Position numbers and translations under genes: made by a program
Assembly (NCBI GenBank): GCA_030844565.1
Contig: JAUUNK010000144.1
Location: 1 to 12,486, forward strand
Reading direction: 5' to 3'
DNA length: 12,486 nucleotides
Source of the DNA: Bacteroides ovatus
GTDB taxonomy: Bacteria; Bacteroidota; Bacteroidia; Bacteroidales; Bacteroidaceae
Notes under the pieces: generated by a model
Told to the model about the DNA's origin: nothing
What the model saw: only the letters and a program-made list of their open reading frames with translations
Database searches by the model: none
Shown: positions 6,331-12,486 of the stretch, piece by piece
How the letters are laid out: every line of letters begins with the position of its first letter
Numbering within the stretch: the stretch's first letter is position 1

Positions 6331-7329
6331 ATGGAATTCTTAACTACCGGAAAACTGACAATTGTAGGAGCTGCCGGAATGATTGGCTCCAATATGGCTC
6401 AAACTGCCATGATGATGAAACTTACTCCAAACCTCTGTCTTTATGACCCTTATGCACCTGCTTTGGAAGGAGTGGCGGAAGAGTTATACCACTGCGGTTT
6501 TGAAGGGATGAACCTTACGTATACTTCGGACATTCGCGAAGCGTTGACCGGAGCCGAATATATTGTTTCTTCCGGTGGTGCAGCCCGTAAAGCAGGCATG
6601 ACACGTGAAGACTTGCTGAAAGGCAATGCACAGATAGCCGAGCAATTCGGTAAAGACGTGCGTCAATACTGTCCCGATGTGAAACATATTGTGGTAATCT
6701 TCAATCCTGCTGATATAACAGGGCTGATTACTTTATTATATTCAGGATTGAAGCCTTCGCAGGTTTCTACGTTGGCAGCTTTGGATAGCACCCGCTTGCA
6801 GAACGAACTGGTGAAATACCTGCATATTCCTGCTTCCGAAATACATAATTGCCGTACCTACGGAGGACATGGCGAACAGATGGCTGTATTTGCTTCTACT
6901 ACCCGGATTGAGGGACAACCTCTTACTTCGCTTATTGGTACCGACCGTCTGCCGCTTGCCGACTGGGAAGATCTGAAAGTACGTGTCATCCAAGGGGGAA
7001 AACGCATCATCGAATTGCGTGGACGTTCTTCTTTCCAAAGTCCAGCTTATCTTTCTATCGAAATGATTGCAGCCGCCATGGGTGGACAACCTTTCCGTTG
7101 GCCTGCCGGAACGTATGTTTCGAATGGTAAATTCGACCATATCATGATGGCTATGGAGACTTCTATCACTAAAGACGGTGTACATTACACTGAAGTAAGC
7201 GGAACGCCCGAAGAACAGAAAGAACTTGAAGAAAGCTACCGCCACTTATGTAAACTTCGTGACGAAGTGATTGAAATGGGAATTCTTCCTGCTATTGAAG
7301 ACTGGAAATCGCTAAATCCGAATATATAA
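6331..7329 (+). CDS. mdh: Malate dehydrogenase (NAD-dependent)
   Basis: Cytoplasmic enzyme interconverting malate and oxaloacetate; in Bacteroides it also serves the reductive branch from oxaloacetate to fumarate and succinate. The 332-residue protein has the dinucleotide-binding glycines GAAGMIG at 13-19, substrate-binding arginines in AARKAGMTR (Arg86, Arg92), NPAD at 125-128, LDSTR at 151-155 (Asp152, Arg155) and the catalytic histidine in GGHGE (His180). These are the expected landmarks of the LDH/MDH superfamily; the presence of two Arg after the glycine loop and the order of motifs favour MDH. The ATG at 6331 puts the first strand right at the start and follows an A-rich leader; a frame open back to 6151 would run through the hairpin and upstream of the promoter. 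Confidence 0.93.
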   Translation: MEFLTTGKLTIVGAAGMIGSNMAQTAMMMKLTPNLCLYDPYAPALEGVAEELYHCGFEGMNLTYTSDIREALTGAEYIVSSGGAARKAGMTREDLLKGNAQIAEQFGKDVRQYCPDVKHIVVIFNPADITGLITLLYSGLKPSQVSTLAALDSTRLQNELVKYLHIPASEIHNCRTYGGHGEQMAVFASTTRIEGQPLTSLIGTDRLPLADWEDLKVRVIQGGKRIIELRGRSSFQSPAYLSIEMIAAAMGGQPFRWPAGTYVSNGKFDHIMMAMETSITKDGVHYTEVSGTPEEQKELEESYRHLCKLRDEVIEMGILPAIEDWKSLNPNI

Positions 7330-7343
7330 GAGAGAGAAAGGAT

Positions 7344-7421
7344 AAGAGGAGGTAAAAGGAGTTATTGAACCTTCGGGTTCGGGGAGATAAAGTTGATAAT
7401 GGTGCATTTATGCCTCCTCTT
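7344..7421. terminator. Possible bidirectional terminator between mdh and the RluA-type gene
   Basis: AAGAGGAGG (7344-7352) is perfectly complementary to CCTCCTCTT (7413-7421). A small inner hairpin GAACC-TTCG-GGTTC lies at 7367-7380. The right arm overlaps the stop codon of the minus-strand gene (7420-7422). Neither side has an immediate T-run after the hairpin, so this is a weak call based mainly on the convergent layout. Confidence 0.35.
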
Positions 7422-9093
7422 AATTTCTTTTATCTCCTTTTTTTTCTCTTTCTTTTCCCTCCTTTTCCTCAACGAATTCTGCTTTTTTCTCTACGCTTAT
7501 TCTTTCTCCTGAAATAGGATGTGTGAATTCAATAGATTCGGCATGCAAATAGAGTCTATCTGCTTTCTTCCCATAAAGTTCGTCACCTGCGATGGGGCAA
7601 TTCAATCCTTGCGGATGCGCAGCGTGTACACGTAGCTGATGAGTGCGCCCTGTTAACGGATAAAAGGTGATGCGCGTATGTTCAGGATACTGGGCATCGA
7701 CATGATATTTTGTCAGTGCAGGCTTGCCATATTCTCTATTTACCATTTGTCGGGGACGGTCGGTAATGTCAGGACACAATGGTAAGTCGATTATTCCTTC
7801 CTTTTGCGTGACGTGCCCCTCGAGCAGCGCAACGTATCTTTTCTTTATAGTCCGATTCTTAAATTGTGCTTGTAGGTTCTGATGTACTTCCTTTGTTTTG
7901 GCAGCTAGCAAAAGTCCGGATGTTGCCATATCCAGCCTGTGCACGATAATCGGTCCGGAAGCTTGTGGGTAGCGCCCCTTTAGCCAACTGTATACCGATA
8001 TTCCTTCTCTTTTTCCCGGAACGGAAAGCATGCCTGCGGGTTTGTTCACTACAAGCAGATATTCGTCTTCCCAGAGAATCTCCAGTTCCTGGATTTCTTT
8101 TTCTGGAGAAACAGCCAAAGGAGAAGGTTCTACGTTGAGTCCTTGTAACATGTGCCCTAATATGGGACCACATTTACCTTGGCATGCCGGATAGTAATAG
8201 CCGTGACGGCGTATTTCCGCTTTAGGCGATATGCCCCACCAGAACTCTGCCATAGCTACGGGGCGCAGTTGGTGGAGATAAGCATATTGTAGCAGCTTAG
8301 GAGCTGCACATTCACCGGCTCCGGCAGGAGGAATCTTTTGAGTGGTGGGTGCAAAGATGGCACACAGGTTTTTCTTTTCTCCCCGGGCATTCAACATTTC
8401 AAATTGCTCGAAAAGCTTCTGTTGTAAGGTTGCCGAGCGTTTTTTCCGTTCCGTTTTCAGGCTTTGTATGAGTGTTTCAAATGTGTCTGTTTCTTCTTTC
8501 AAGGCAGCAAGCCGTTCTTTCCATGTCCGTTCCAGCCGTTTGTATTCTGCTTTTTGATGTTGGCTTTCACGAATCATTTCAGCAAGCTCGTTTTCGTCAG
8601 GATGATTCTGCCGGCGGAGTTCCCGTGCTTCTTTGGATGCTTTGAGTTCCGCTTGGGCTTGAGACAATGCTTGATGGGAAGAGTGAATAGCTTCTTCGAG
8701 TCTTTGTCGGGCTTGCAGATAATCGGGGTGGTTTTGCAAGTCTTCGATACGGGAGTTCAGTGCTGATATATTCTTTTCTTCGTGACGGAAAAAACCGGAA
8801 GGTTGCAGTAGGTCGTAGACAGGAGGAACAAAATAGGGATGGATGTTCTGCCCTGCTAGAGTACCTGAGAAAGCAGCCAGATAACCTACTTTTCCGGCAG
8901 GTGTTTCCACTACCAACACGCCAAACATTTTGCCCTGGTGCAGTTCTTCCGCCCATTGAAGTTGCGAGGCAAGATAAGTTTGTACCTCCTGGGCTGCAAA
9001 GATGCAAAGTGGGTGAGGCGTATAGTGGAAGGGATATGTAAATTGTTCCGGCAATTCTATGGAATCGACGGAGTGTGTAAAATAGTGCAACAT
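7420..9093 (-). CDS. RluA-family RNA pseudouridine synthase with long N-terminal extension
   Basis: Predicted to convert uridine to pseudouridine in rRNA and/or tRNA. The 557-residue protein is about twice the length of a plain RluA. Its C-terminal half has VVNKPAGMLSVPG at about 348-360, HRLDMATSG at 385-393 with the catalytic Asp388, and GRTHQLRVH at 482-490. The N-terminal half holds an unassigned region (1-105), a coiled coil rich in Glu, Lys, Leu and Ala (about 106-236) and a block with ECAAPKLL (Cys262) and YPACQGKC (Cys304, Cys308). I recall this architecture from other Bacteroidota. The tail is a low-complexity Lys/Glu stretch. I chose the ATG at 9093, since a longer frame to 9180 would begin upstream of the -7 box at 9122-9129. 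RNA target unknown. Confidence 0.88.
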   Translation of the reverse strand: MLHYFTHSVDSIELPEQFTYPFHYTPHPLCIFAAQEVQTYLASQLQWAEELHQGKMFGVLVVETPAGKVGYLAAFSGTLAGQNIHPYFVPPVYDLLQPSGFFRHEEKNISALNSRIEDLQNHPDYLQARQRLEEAIHSSHQALSQAQAELKASKEARELRRQNHPDENELAEMIRESQHQKAEYKRLERTWKERLAALKEETDTFETLIQSLKTERKKRSATLQQKLFEQFEMLNARGEKKNLCAIFAPTTQKIPPAGAGECAAPKLLQYAYLHQLRPVAMAEFWWGISPKAEIRRHGYYYPACQGKCGPILGHMLQGLNVEPSPLAVSPEKEIQELEILWEDEYLLVVNKPAGMLSVPGKREGISVYSWLKGRYPQASGPIIVHRLDMATSGLLLAAKTKEVHQNLQAQFKNRTIKKRYVALLEGHVTQKEGIIDLPLCPDITDRPRQMVNREYGKPALTKYHVDAQYPEHTRITFYPLTGRTHQLRVHAAHPQGLNCPIAGDELYGKKADRLYLHAESIEFTHPISGERISVEKKAEFVEEKEGKEREKKGDKRN

Positions 9094-9121
9094 GTTGTTC
9101 CTGTTTCTAAGAAAACGGAAA

Positions 9122-9129
9122 CAAAGATA
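9122..9129 (-). promoter_or_regulatory. Promoter -7 box for the pseudouridine synthase gene
   Basis: TATCTTTG on the minus strand matches TAnnTTTG exactly and lies 28 bases upstream of the ATG at 9093. A T-rich stretch sits about 20 bases further upstream, without a perfect TTTG. The box helps to decide the start codon. Confidence 0.55.
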
Positions 9130-9186
9130 GGCAAAACTTCGGGGTATCCGAAAAAAGGAATTTGTTTTCTGATGTATCAAGCATTA

Positions 9187-9233
9187 TAAAAAAGGTAGAG
9201 GGCGCCCCCGGGGAATGGAAAGGAACGCCCTCT
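9187..9233 (-). terminator. Intrinsic terminator after the recombinase gene
   Basis: On the minus strand AGAGGGCG (9226-9233) pairs with CGCCCTCT (9197-9204), a GC-rich 8-base-pair stem. It is followed after a few bases by a run of T (9188-9193 read on the minus strand). It lies 71 bases past the recombinase stop and upstream of the pseudouridine synthase promoter, so it separates the two genes. Confidence 0.7.
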
Positions 9234-9303
9234 GTTCAGAGTTGTTGGCACTATAAAATATTTTGTGTAAATGGAAAAAACCGGATATTTTTATGAAGTC
9301 ACG

Positions 9304-10470
9304 CTATAGAATCCCCTCAAAATGTTTTGTTTCCTCATGCACCGGAAGATCACTCCCCTTTAAATATTTGTTAGTTGTGGATACATCGGCGTGCCGTGCT
9401 TGGTCACGAGCAACGACGATGCCTTCTGCATTGGCTAGGTCGTGAATGCCGGAGTCTTTCATAGAGTATAATTGATAAGAATCCGGGAATTTTAATTCTT
9501 GCCGGATTTTCTTGAAGTAATTACGATAACTACGGCTACTTCCTTTTTCCGGAGACGGTTTGAAATCTCTCCCGAACAGATAACATTCATTGTCATGAGA
9601 GAATATGTTCAAGTCAATCATGGATTTTATCAGTGTATCGTTTAGACCTACCATGCCATCATTCCTATTCTTTGAAATGCTGGAAGCGATATAAACTTTT
9701 TGTTCTTTCAAATGAATATCCTTTAATTTGATACAGGATAATTCCCCTGGTCTGATTAGGGTGTAGTATAGAAACTGGCATAGCAATAAGAAATGGGGAT
9801 TATTGGTTTGCAAATAATCCCTCAATTTGGCTAAATCTTTGTGTGAAATCTCACTTCTTATTTTCCCGTCCACGGTCAAAGCTTTGATTTTGGCTGCCGG
9901 ATTGCTTTCTACAAATTGTTTTTCTTCAAGCCACGAACCGAAGGATGAAATCCATGTACGATAGTTATTCCGTGTCCGGGCAGATGAATCGCGGTCAATT
10001 AATATATAATCGAGGAAATCACTCACAAAGGTCCTGTCAAATTGATATATGTATACGATTGAAGGATACCGTTGCTCATTGTAAGCAGACAGCACTTTGA
10101 TTCGCTTCTGGTAATCCAGTATTGTGTTTTCTTTAAAGACGTTGGATTTTTGCAGTTTCAGGAGATATTTATGATACAGTTCAATAACATCGGTGAATTT
10201 GGTGTACTGTCGTGAATTGGAAGTATCCGCCCAAGGGTTCCAGCCGGAACGCAGACGGTTTGTTAGGCTTGCAATTGTTTCAGTTGCCCTCTTTTTTCTT
10301 TCCGTAACTTTATCAATTCCATCCAGCATATATTTTTTCCGCTTCATTTTTTGTTCAAGCGGATCATATGCCTTGAAGTCAATATACCAGTTCTTTCCGG
10401 TATGAAGTTTTGGGAGAGTGTACCCGATTATTTCATCTATTGATGCACCTTTTCTTTTGGATATAGACAT
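9304..10470 (-). CDS. Tyrosine recombinase / site-specific integrase
   Basis: Predicted DNA integrase that cuts and joins two short sites through a phosphotyrosine. The 388-residue protein has an N-terminal DNA-binding part (about 1-85), a helical SAM-like core-binding domain (about 90-200) and a catalytic domain. Expected catalytic positions are Arg240 (LIRPGEL), Lys267 (SKNRN), the HxxR box here read as YSMK (335-338), His360 (ARHAD) and Tyr369 (NKYL). The Y/K version of the HxxR box is one I know from Bacteroidota integrases, so the enzyme may be active. It sits 3' of tRNA-Trp on the same strand, with repeats between them and no cargo beside it. It is either the integrase of a nearly lost element or a domesticated recombinase. 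Confidence 0.9.
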   Translation of the reverse strand: MSISKRKGASIDEIIGYTLPKLHTGKNWYIDFKAYDPLEQKMKRKKYMLDGIDKVTERKKRATETIASLTNRLRSGWNPWADTSNSRQYTKFTDVIELYHKYLLKLQKSNVFKENTILDYQKRIKVLSAYNEQRYPSIVYIYQFDRTFVSDFLDYILIDRDSSARTRNNYRTWISSFGSWLEEKQFVESNPAAKIKALTVDGKIRSEISHKDLAKLRDYLQTNNPHFLLLCQFLYYTLIRPGELSCIKLKDIHLKEQKVYIASSISKNRNDGMVGLNDTLIKSMIDLNIFSHDNECYLFGRDFKPSPEKGSSRSYRNYFKKIRQELKFPDSYQLYSMKDSGIHDLANAEGIVVARDQARHADVSTTNKYLKGSDLPVHEETKHFEGIL

Positions 10471-10476
10471 TTTTTT

Positions 10477-10504
10477 CTACGTTTTTGGATTTCTAAAAAC
10501 GTAG
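10477..10504. repeat. Perfect 10-8-10 inverted repeat upstream of the recombinase
   Basis: CTACGTTTTT (10477-10486) and AAAAACGTAG (10495-10504) are exact reverse complements around an 8-base spacer, GGATTTCT. The inner arm is only 6 bases from the recombinase start codon. The size and spacer resemble a tyrosine-recombinase core site. One arm, read on the minus strand, also contains TACGTTTT, one base away from a -7 box, so an operator for self-repression is equally possible. Confidence 0.75.
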
Positions 10505-10529
10505 CACGGTTAATACTCTGAAAAAATTG

Positions 10530-10548
10530 TGTCCGACATTTGTCCGAC
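10530..10548. repeat. Tandem TGTCCGAC direct repeats, 11-base period
   Basis: TGTCCGAC occurs at 10530-10537 and again at 10541-10548, exactly 11 bases apart, so both copies face the same side of the helix. They lie between tRNA-Trp and the recombinase gene. Such pairs are typical of binding sites for a dimer or for the arm-binding domain of an integrase; the binder is not known. Confidence 0.65.
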
Positions 10549-10566
10549 CTATAAAAGGCAAATAGT

Positions 10567-10585
10567 TGTAAGTTGTTCACTTACA
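10567..10585 (-). other. Short hairpin 3' of tRNA-Trp
   Basis: TGTAAGT and ACTTACA form a 7-base-pair stem with a 5-base loop, beginning 14 bases past the tRNA 3' end on the minus strand. There is no adjacent T-run, so a terminator role is weak; it could be a processing signal or part of an attachment site. Confidence 0.4.
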
Positions 10586-10599
10586 GCTATCTAATCCTG

Positions 10600-10672
10600 C
10601 ACGGGAGGAGAGGCTCGAACTCCCGACACCTGGTTTTGGAGACCAGTGCTCTACCAACTGAGCTACTCCCGT
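10600..10672 (-). tRNA. tRNA-Trp (anticodon CCA)
   Basis: A complete 73-base cloverleaf on the minus strand. Acceptor ACGGGAG pairs with CTCCCGT, D-arm GCTC/GAGC, anticodon stem CTGGT/ACCAG perfect with loop CTCCAAA (anticodon at 10637-10639), T-arm GGGAG-TTCGAGC-CTCTC with one G-U, discriminator G. CCA is not encoded. A strong promoter lies just upstream. Its 3' end points towards the recombinase, the usual side for integration into a tRNA gene. Confidence 0.96.
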
Positions 10673-10683
10673 GTTTGCGGCTG

Positions 10684-10714
10684 CAAAGGTAGTAGAAACT
10701 TTTGAATCCGCAAA
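10684..10714 (-). promoter_or_regulatory. Strong promoter for tRNA-Trp
   Basis: On the minus strand TTTG (10711-10714) and TACCTTTG (10684-10691) are separated by exactly 19 bases: a perfect match to both Bacteroidota promoter elements. Transcription would start near 10677, leaving only a few bases before the tRNA 5' end. It is the best promoter in the window. Confidence 0.8.
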
Positions 10715-10850
10715 TATTTGGTTAAATAAGTTTTCCTATAATCTGTATCCACCCGAAAAACATGCCGATGATTTATTTTAAATATTGCGTTGATTGAAAA
10801 GAATCATTGCATTGATTTATACAACCATCTCATTGATTGAAGCGGAGATA
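10715..10850. other. Intergenic region with repeated TTGATT, no gene seen
   Basis: This AT-rich spacer between the propeller gene stop and the tRNA-Trp promoter has no supportable reading frame. It contains TTGATTGAA twice (10790-10798 and 10833-10841) and a third TTGATT at 10813-10818. No hairpin with a T-run is evident, so how the propeller transcript ends is unclear. Confidence 0.4.
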
Positions 10851-12020
10851 TTAGTTTGATTTCTTGTGCTTTATCAGCATGATTACAGGGTTAGAGTCTT
10901 CTTCCAACTTCTCTGCAATATCTTTTAATTTGCCTTTTAGCTTTCCTTTTGCATTTGCTTCCATAAGTTTAGCGGCTTCCAGTGAATGGAAAGCTGCAAC
11001 ACCCTGATTAATGGGATTCACCACTTCCATCTCTAGATTTACCTGCCGTTTGTCTATAAAGTCGTCATTGTAGACGGTATATTTAAACAAGGCTTTTTCT
11101 TGCTTGTCATACATTAAATTCTTAGTTGGAAATCCATTCATTCTTTCCAGGTTGAATTTTTTGGTAAGAGTTTGCATGAAATAATAACGGTTTGTAACCA
11201 CGGTTGGATAAAGAAATATTTGAGGGTCCATAGAGTGAATGGAAGGGGTTCTGACTATGGCAGGGCTTGTGGTTCCGTCCGGCAGATAATTATATATAGT
11301 GTCTGAAGAGGCTCTGACAAGTAACCATTGGTCGGGGGTGCATACGCTTAGGGTGTAGCTGGGCGATATAATTATATCGTCTTTTATCCACACCGGGGTG
11401 GAAATTTTGTCAATAGGTATACGGATTTCTTTTGTGATGGTTCCATCTTTTTTAGAAATCAGCACATGGCAGGATTGCTCGTTTTCTAAATCAGGAGCGT
11501 AGCCTTTGTAGCAAATCAGGTTATCATTGTCATAATTAGCTGGATAACTATAAAAGCTGTTGTCAGAAAATGGGAAACTTCTTTTATAGCTTCCTTCAAG
11601 ATTGTAGACTAATATTTTTCTTGCGGGATAGTCTATAACGAACATTTCGTTGTTCGCTTCATCCAATACAATGCCGGTTATTTCGGAATATTCTTCACCG
11701 CTCTGCCCCAAATGGTTTATCTTCCTTAATCCTTTTCCTGTAGCCCGGTCGAAGACAAAGATGGTTCCATCGTTTTGATGATTCTTTACCAGAAGTATGT
11801 TGTTGCCAAATGCCTTTACTGAGCCTTGGGTGATAAATTCATCTGTGGTTTCCAACGGTATATACTCTACATCCATGACATCCTGAAGTATCAGTTCTTT
11901 TTCGGGATAAGTGGCTGTTACGTCCACCATGATACAATCTTCCGTTTTGTGTGAGTTTCCTTTACATCCGGCTAATACCAGAGAAAGAATGGCTACTGAA
12001 AGTAAATTTACTTTTTTCAT
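10851..12020 (-). CDS. Six-bladed beta-propeller lipoprotein
   Basis: A 389-residue exported lipoprotein: signal sequence with lipobox LAGC and lipidated Cys19, so it is anchored to a membrane on the outside of the inner membrane, probably the outer membrane. The body has NHL/propeller-like repeats with strands such as ILLVKNHQNDGTIFVFD, EMFVIDYPARKILVYNLEG and repeated GxxV/I-x-D turns. The start of the mature part (VEYIPLETTDEF) and the end (NPVIMLIKHKK) are ones I associate with the large Bacteroidales family annotated as 6-bladed beta-propeller. These are usually found in clusters; here it is single. No enzyme residues are visible and the ligand is unknown. It begins 47 bases after the glycosylase gene stop, with no consensus promoter in between, so the two may be co-transcribed. 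Confidence 0.82.
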   Translation of the reverse strand: MKKVNLLSVAILSLVLAGCKGNSHKTEDCIMVDVTATYPEKELILQDVMDVEYIPLETTDEFITQGSVKAFGNNILLVKNHQNDGTIFVFDRATGKGLRKINHLGQSGEEYSEITGIVLDEANNEMFVIDYPARKILVYNLEGSYKRSFPFSDNSFYSYPANYDNDNLICYKGYAPDLENEQSCHVLISKKDGTITKEIRIPIDKISTPVWIKDDIIISPSYTLSVCTPDQWLLVRASSDTIYNYLPDGTTSPAIVRTPSIHSMDPQIFLYPTVVTNRYYFMQTLTKKFNLERMNGFPTKNLMYDKQEKALFKYTVYNDDFIDKRQVNLEMEVVNPINQGVAAFHSLEAAKLMEANAKGKLKGKLKDIAEKLEEDSNPVIMLIKHKKSN

Positions 12021-12067
12021 GTGTGTTTTTATAGGGGTGTATAAGATAATGATTTCTTCAAGAGTCT

Positions 12068-12486
12068 CTACAACATTCCTAAGTCTTGATACATAATCCG
12101 GTAGGTGGCAGCTTTCTTCTCCAGTGCCAGGGGATAGGCACGCGAGGAGGAAGGCATCCGATAGAGTCGCATAGCCCTGTCTTCGAAAAGGAATTCAGAG
12201 AAATCTCCCACTTTGGGGTCAGATACGTGGAGTTGCTCGCGAAGAGTATATGTCGCCTTTTCTCCTGTGGTGACGATTGCTTTGCATTCGGGTAGCTGTC
12301 TCAGTAGATTACCAATGTCGGTGGGCTGCACTACCTCTAGAAACTTGTCGGAAGCATTGTCTTGCAAACGCCGGATGGCGGAGGCGGTATCGAAGAGGGC
12401 GATACCTTTTTCGCGTAGAAACTTAGTGAGCCTTTCTTTGCAGAAAGCTTTTTTCGTTTCATCCAGGAAATAATCTTTGTTGTTGA
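12068..12486 (-). CDS. Uracil-DNA glycosylase family protein, C-terminal part
   Basis: The frame is open from the stop at 12068 to the right edge, so the N-terminal part, which would carry the first active-site motif, is outside the window. The visible 139 residues include GIALFDTASAIRR, AIVTTGEKATYTL (the strand before the second motif) and RMPSSSRAYPLALEKKAATY near the C-terminus. This last stretch is in the place of the DNA-intercalation loop of the UDG/MUG superfamily and is one I recall from Bacteroides uracil-DNA glycosylase family proteins. The role would be removing uracil or hypoxanthine from DNA in base-excision repair. A TTG at 12367 lies in the middle of the conserved region and is not the start. 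Substrate preference cannot be judged without the missing part. Confidence 0.75.
   Translation of the reverse strand, partial: NNKDYFLDETKKAFCKERLTKFLREKGIALFDTASAIRRLQDNASDKFLEVVQPTDIGNLLRQLPECKAIVTTGEKATYTLREQLHVSDPKVGDFSEFLFEDRAMRLYRMPSSSRAYPLALEKKAATYRIMYQDLGML

Noticed and set aside
9094..9180. A 29-codon N-terminal extension of the pseudouridine synthase
   Set aside because: The start at 9180 lies upstream of the -7 box at 9122-9129, so it would not be on the transcript.
9094..9303. A second attachment site (copy of the tRNA-Trp 3' end) on the far side of the recombinase
   Set aside because: Reading this gap on both strands I found no stretch that repeats the 3' end of the tRNA or the inverted repeat; only a terminator and a promoter are visible.
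12068..12367. A complete 99-codon gene starting with TTG at 12367
   Set aside because: The frame stays open to the window edge with family-like sequence (GIALFDTASAIRR) before the TTG, so the TTG is an internal leucine codon.
1..12486. CRISPR array, toxin-antitoxin pair, insertion sequence or phase-variable invertible promoter
   Set aside because: No evenly spaced repeats, no transposase, no small toxin-like pair, and no inverted repeats flanking a promoter were seen; the single palindrome at 10477-10504 has no partner in the window.

Overview
The window looks like chromosomal DNA from a Bacteroides-type member of the Bacteroidota. The support is: at least seven matches to the Bacteroidota primary-sigma -7 element (TAnnTTTG, one with a perfectly spaced TTTG -33 box); A-rich leaders in place of strong Shine-Dalgarno sites; families largely confined to this phylum (DUF4199, DUF6452, DUF6048, the six-bladed beta-propeller lipoproteins); and tRNAs without an encoded CCA. 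I cannot name the species from sequence alone.

Layout from left to right. (a) 1-75 is the signal-peptide end of a secreted protein that leaves the window, divergent from a plus-strand pair: a TtcA-type tRNA thiolase (214-963) and a small DUF486 membrane protein (977-1345). (b) 1354-5766 is a tight minus-strand run of six genes behind one promoter near 5795. In transcription order they are a DUF4199 membrane protein, a membrane-anchored family 2 glycosyltransferase, a DUF6452 lipoprotein, a DUF6048 exported protein, the manganese exporter MntP and an ApbE flavin transferase. It meets the plus-strand pair tail to tail with 8 bases between stops. (c) 5901-6170 is an RNA locus: a promoter, a bacterial SRP RNA with an atypical apical loop, tRNA-Thr(UGU) six bases later, and a long hairpin. 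(d) 6331-7329 is malate dehydrogenase, convergent with a long RluA-type pseudouridine synthase (7420-9093) that has an N-terminal extension with a coiled coil and a three-cysteine block.

(e) 9187-10714 is the accessory part. It holds tRNA-Trp(CCA) with a strong promoter and, just 3' of it on the same strand, a lone tyrosine recombinase. Between them lie a perfect 10-8-10 inverted repeat and a pair of 8-base direct repeats one helical turn apart. No cargo and no second attachment site are visible, so it reads as a minimal or decayed integrative element. (f) 10851-12020 is an orphan six-bladed beta-propeller lipoprotein, followed by the C-terminal part of a uracil-DNA glycosylase family gene cut by the right edge.

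Functionally most of the window is housekeeping: tRNA modification, protein targeting, the TCA cycle, rRNA/tRNA pseudouridylation, base-excision repair, and envelope and metal homeostasis. I do not see a defence system, a CRISPR array or a biosynthetic cluster. The parts that most repay a second look are the recombinase/tRNA-Trp junction, the SRP RNA-tRNA tandem with its altered loop, and the extension of the pseudouridine synthase.
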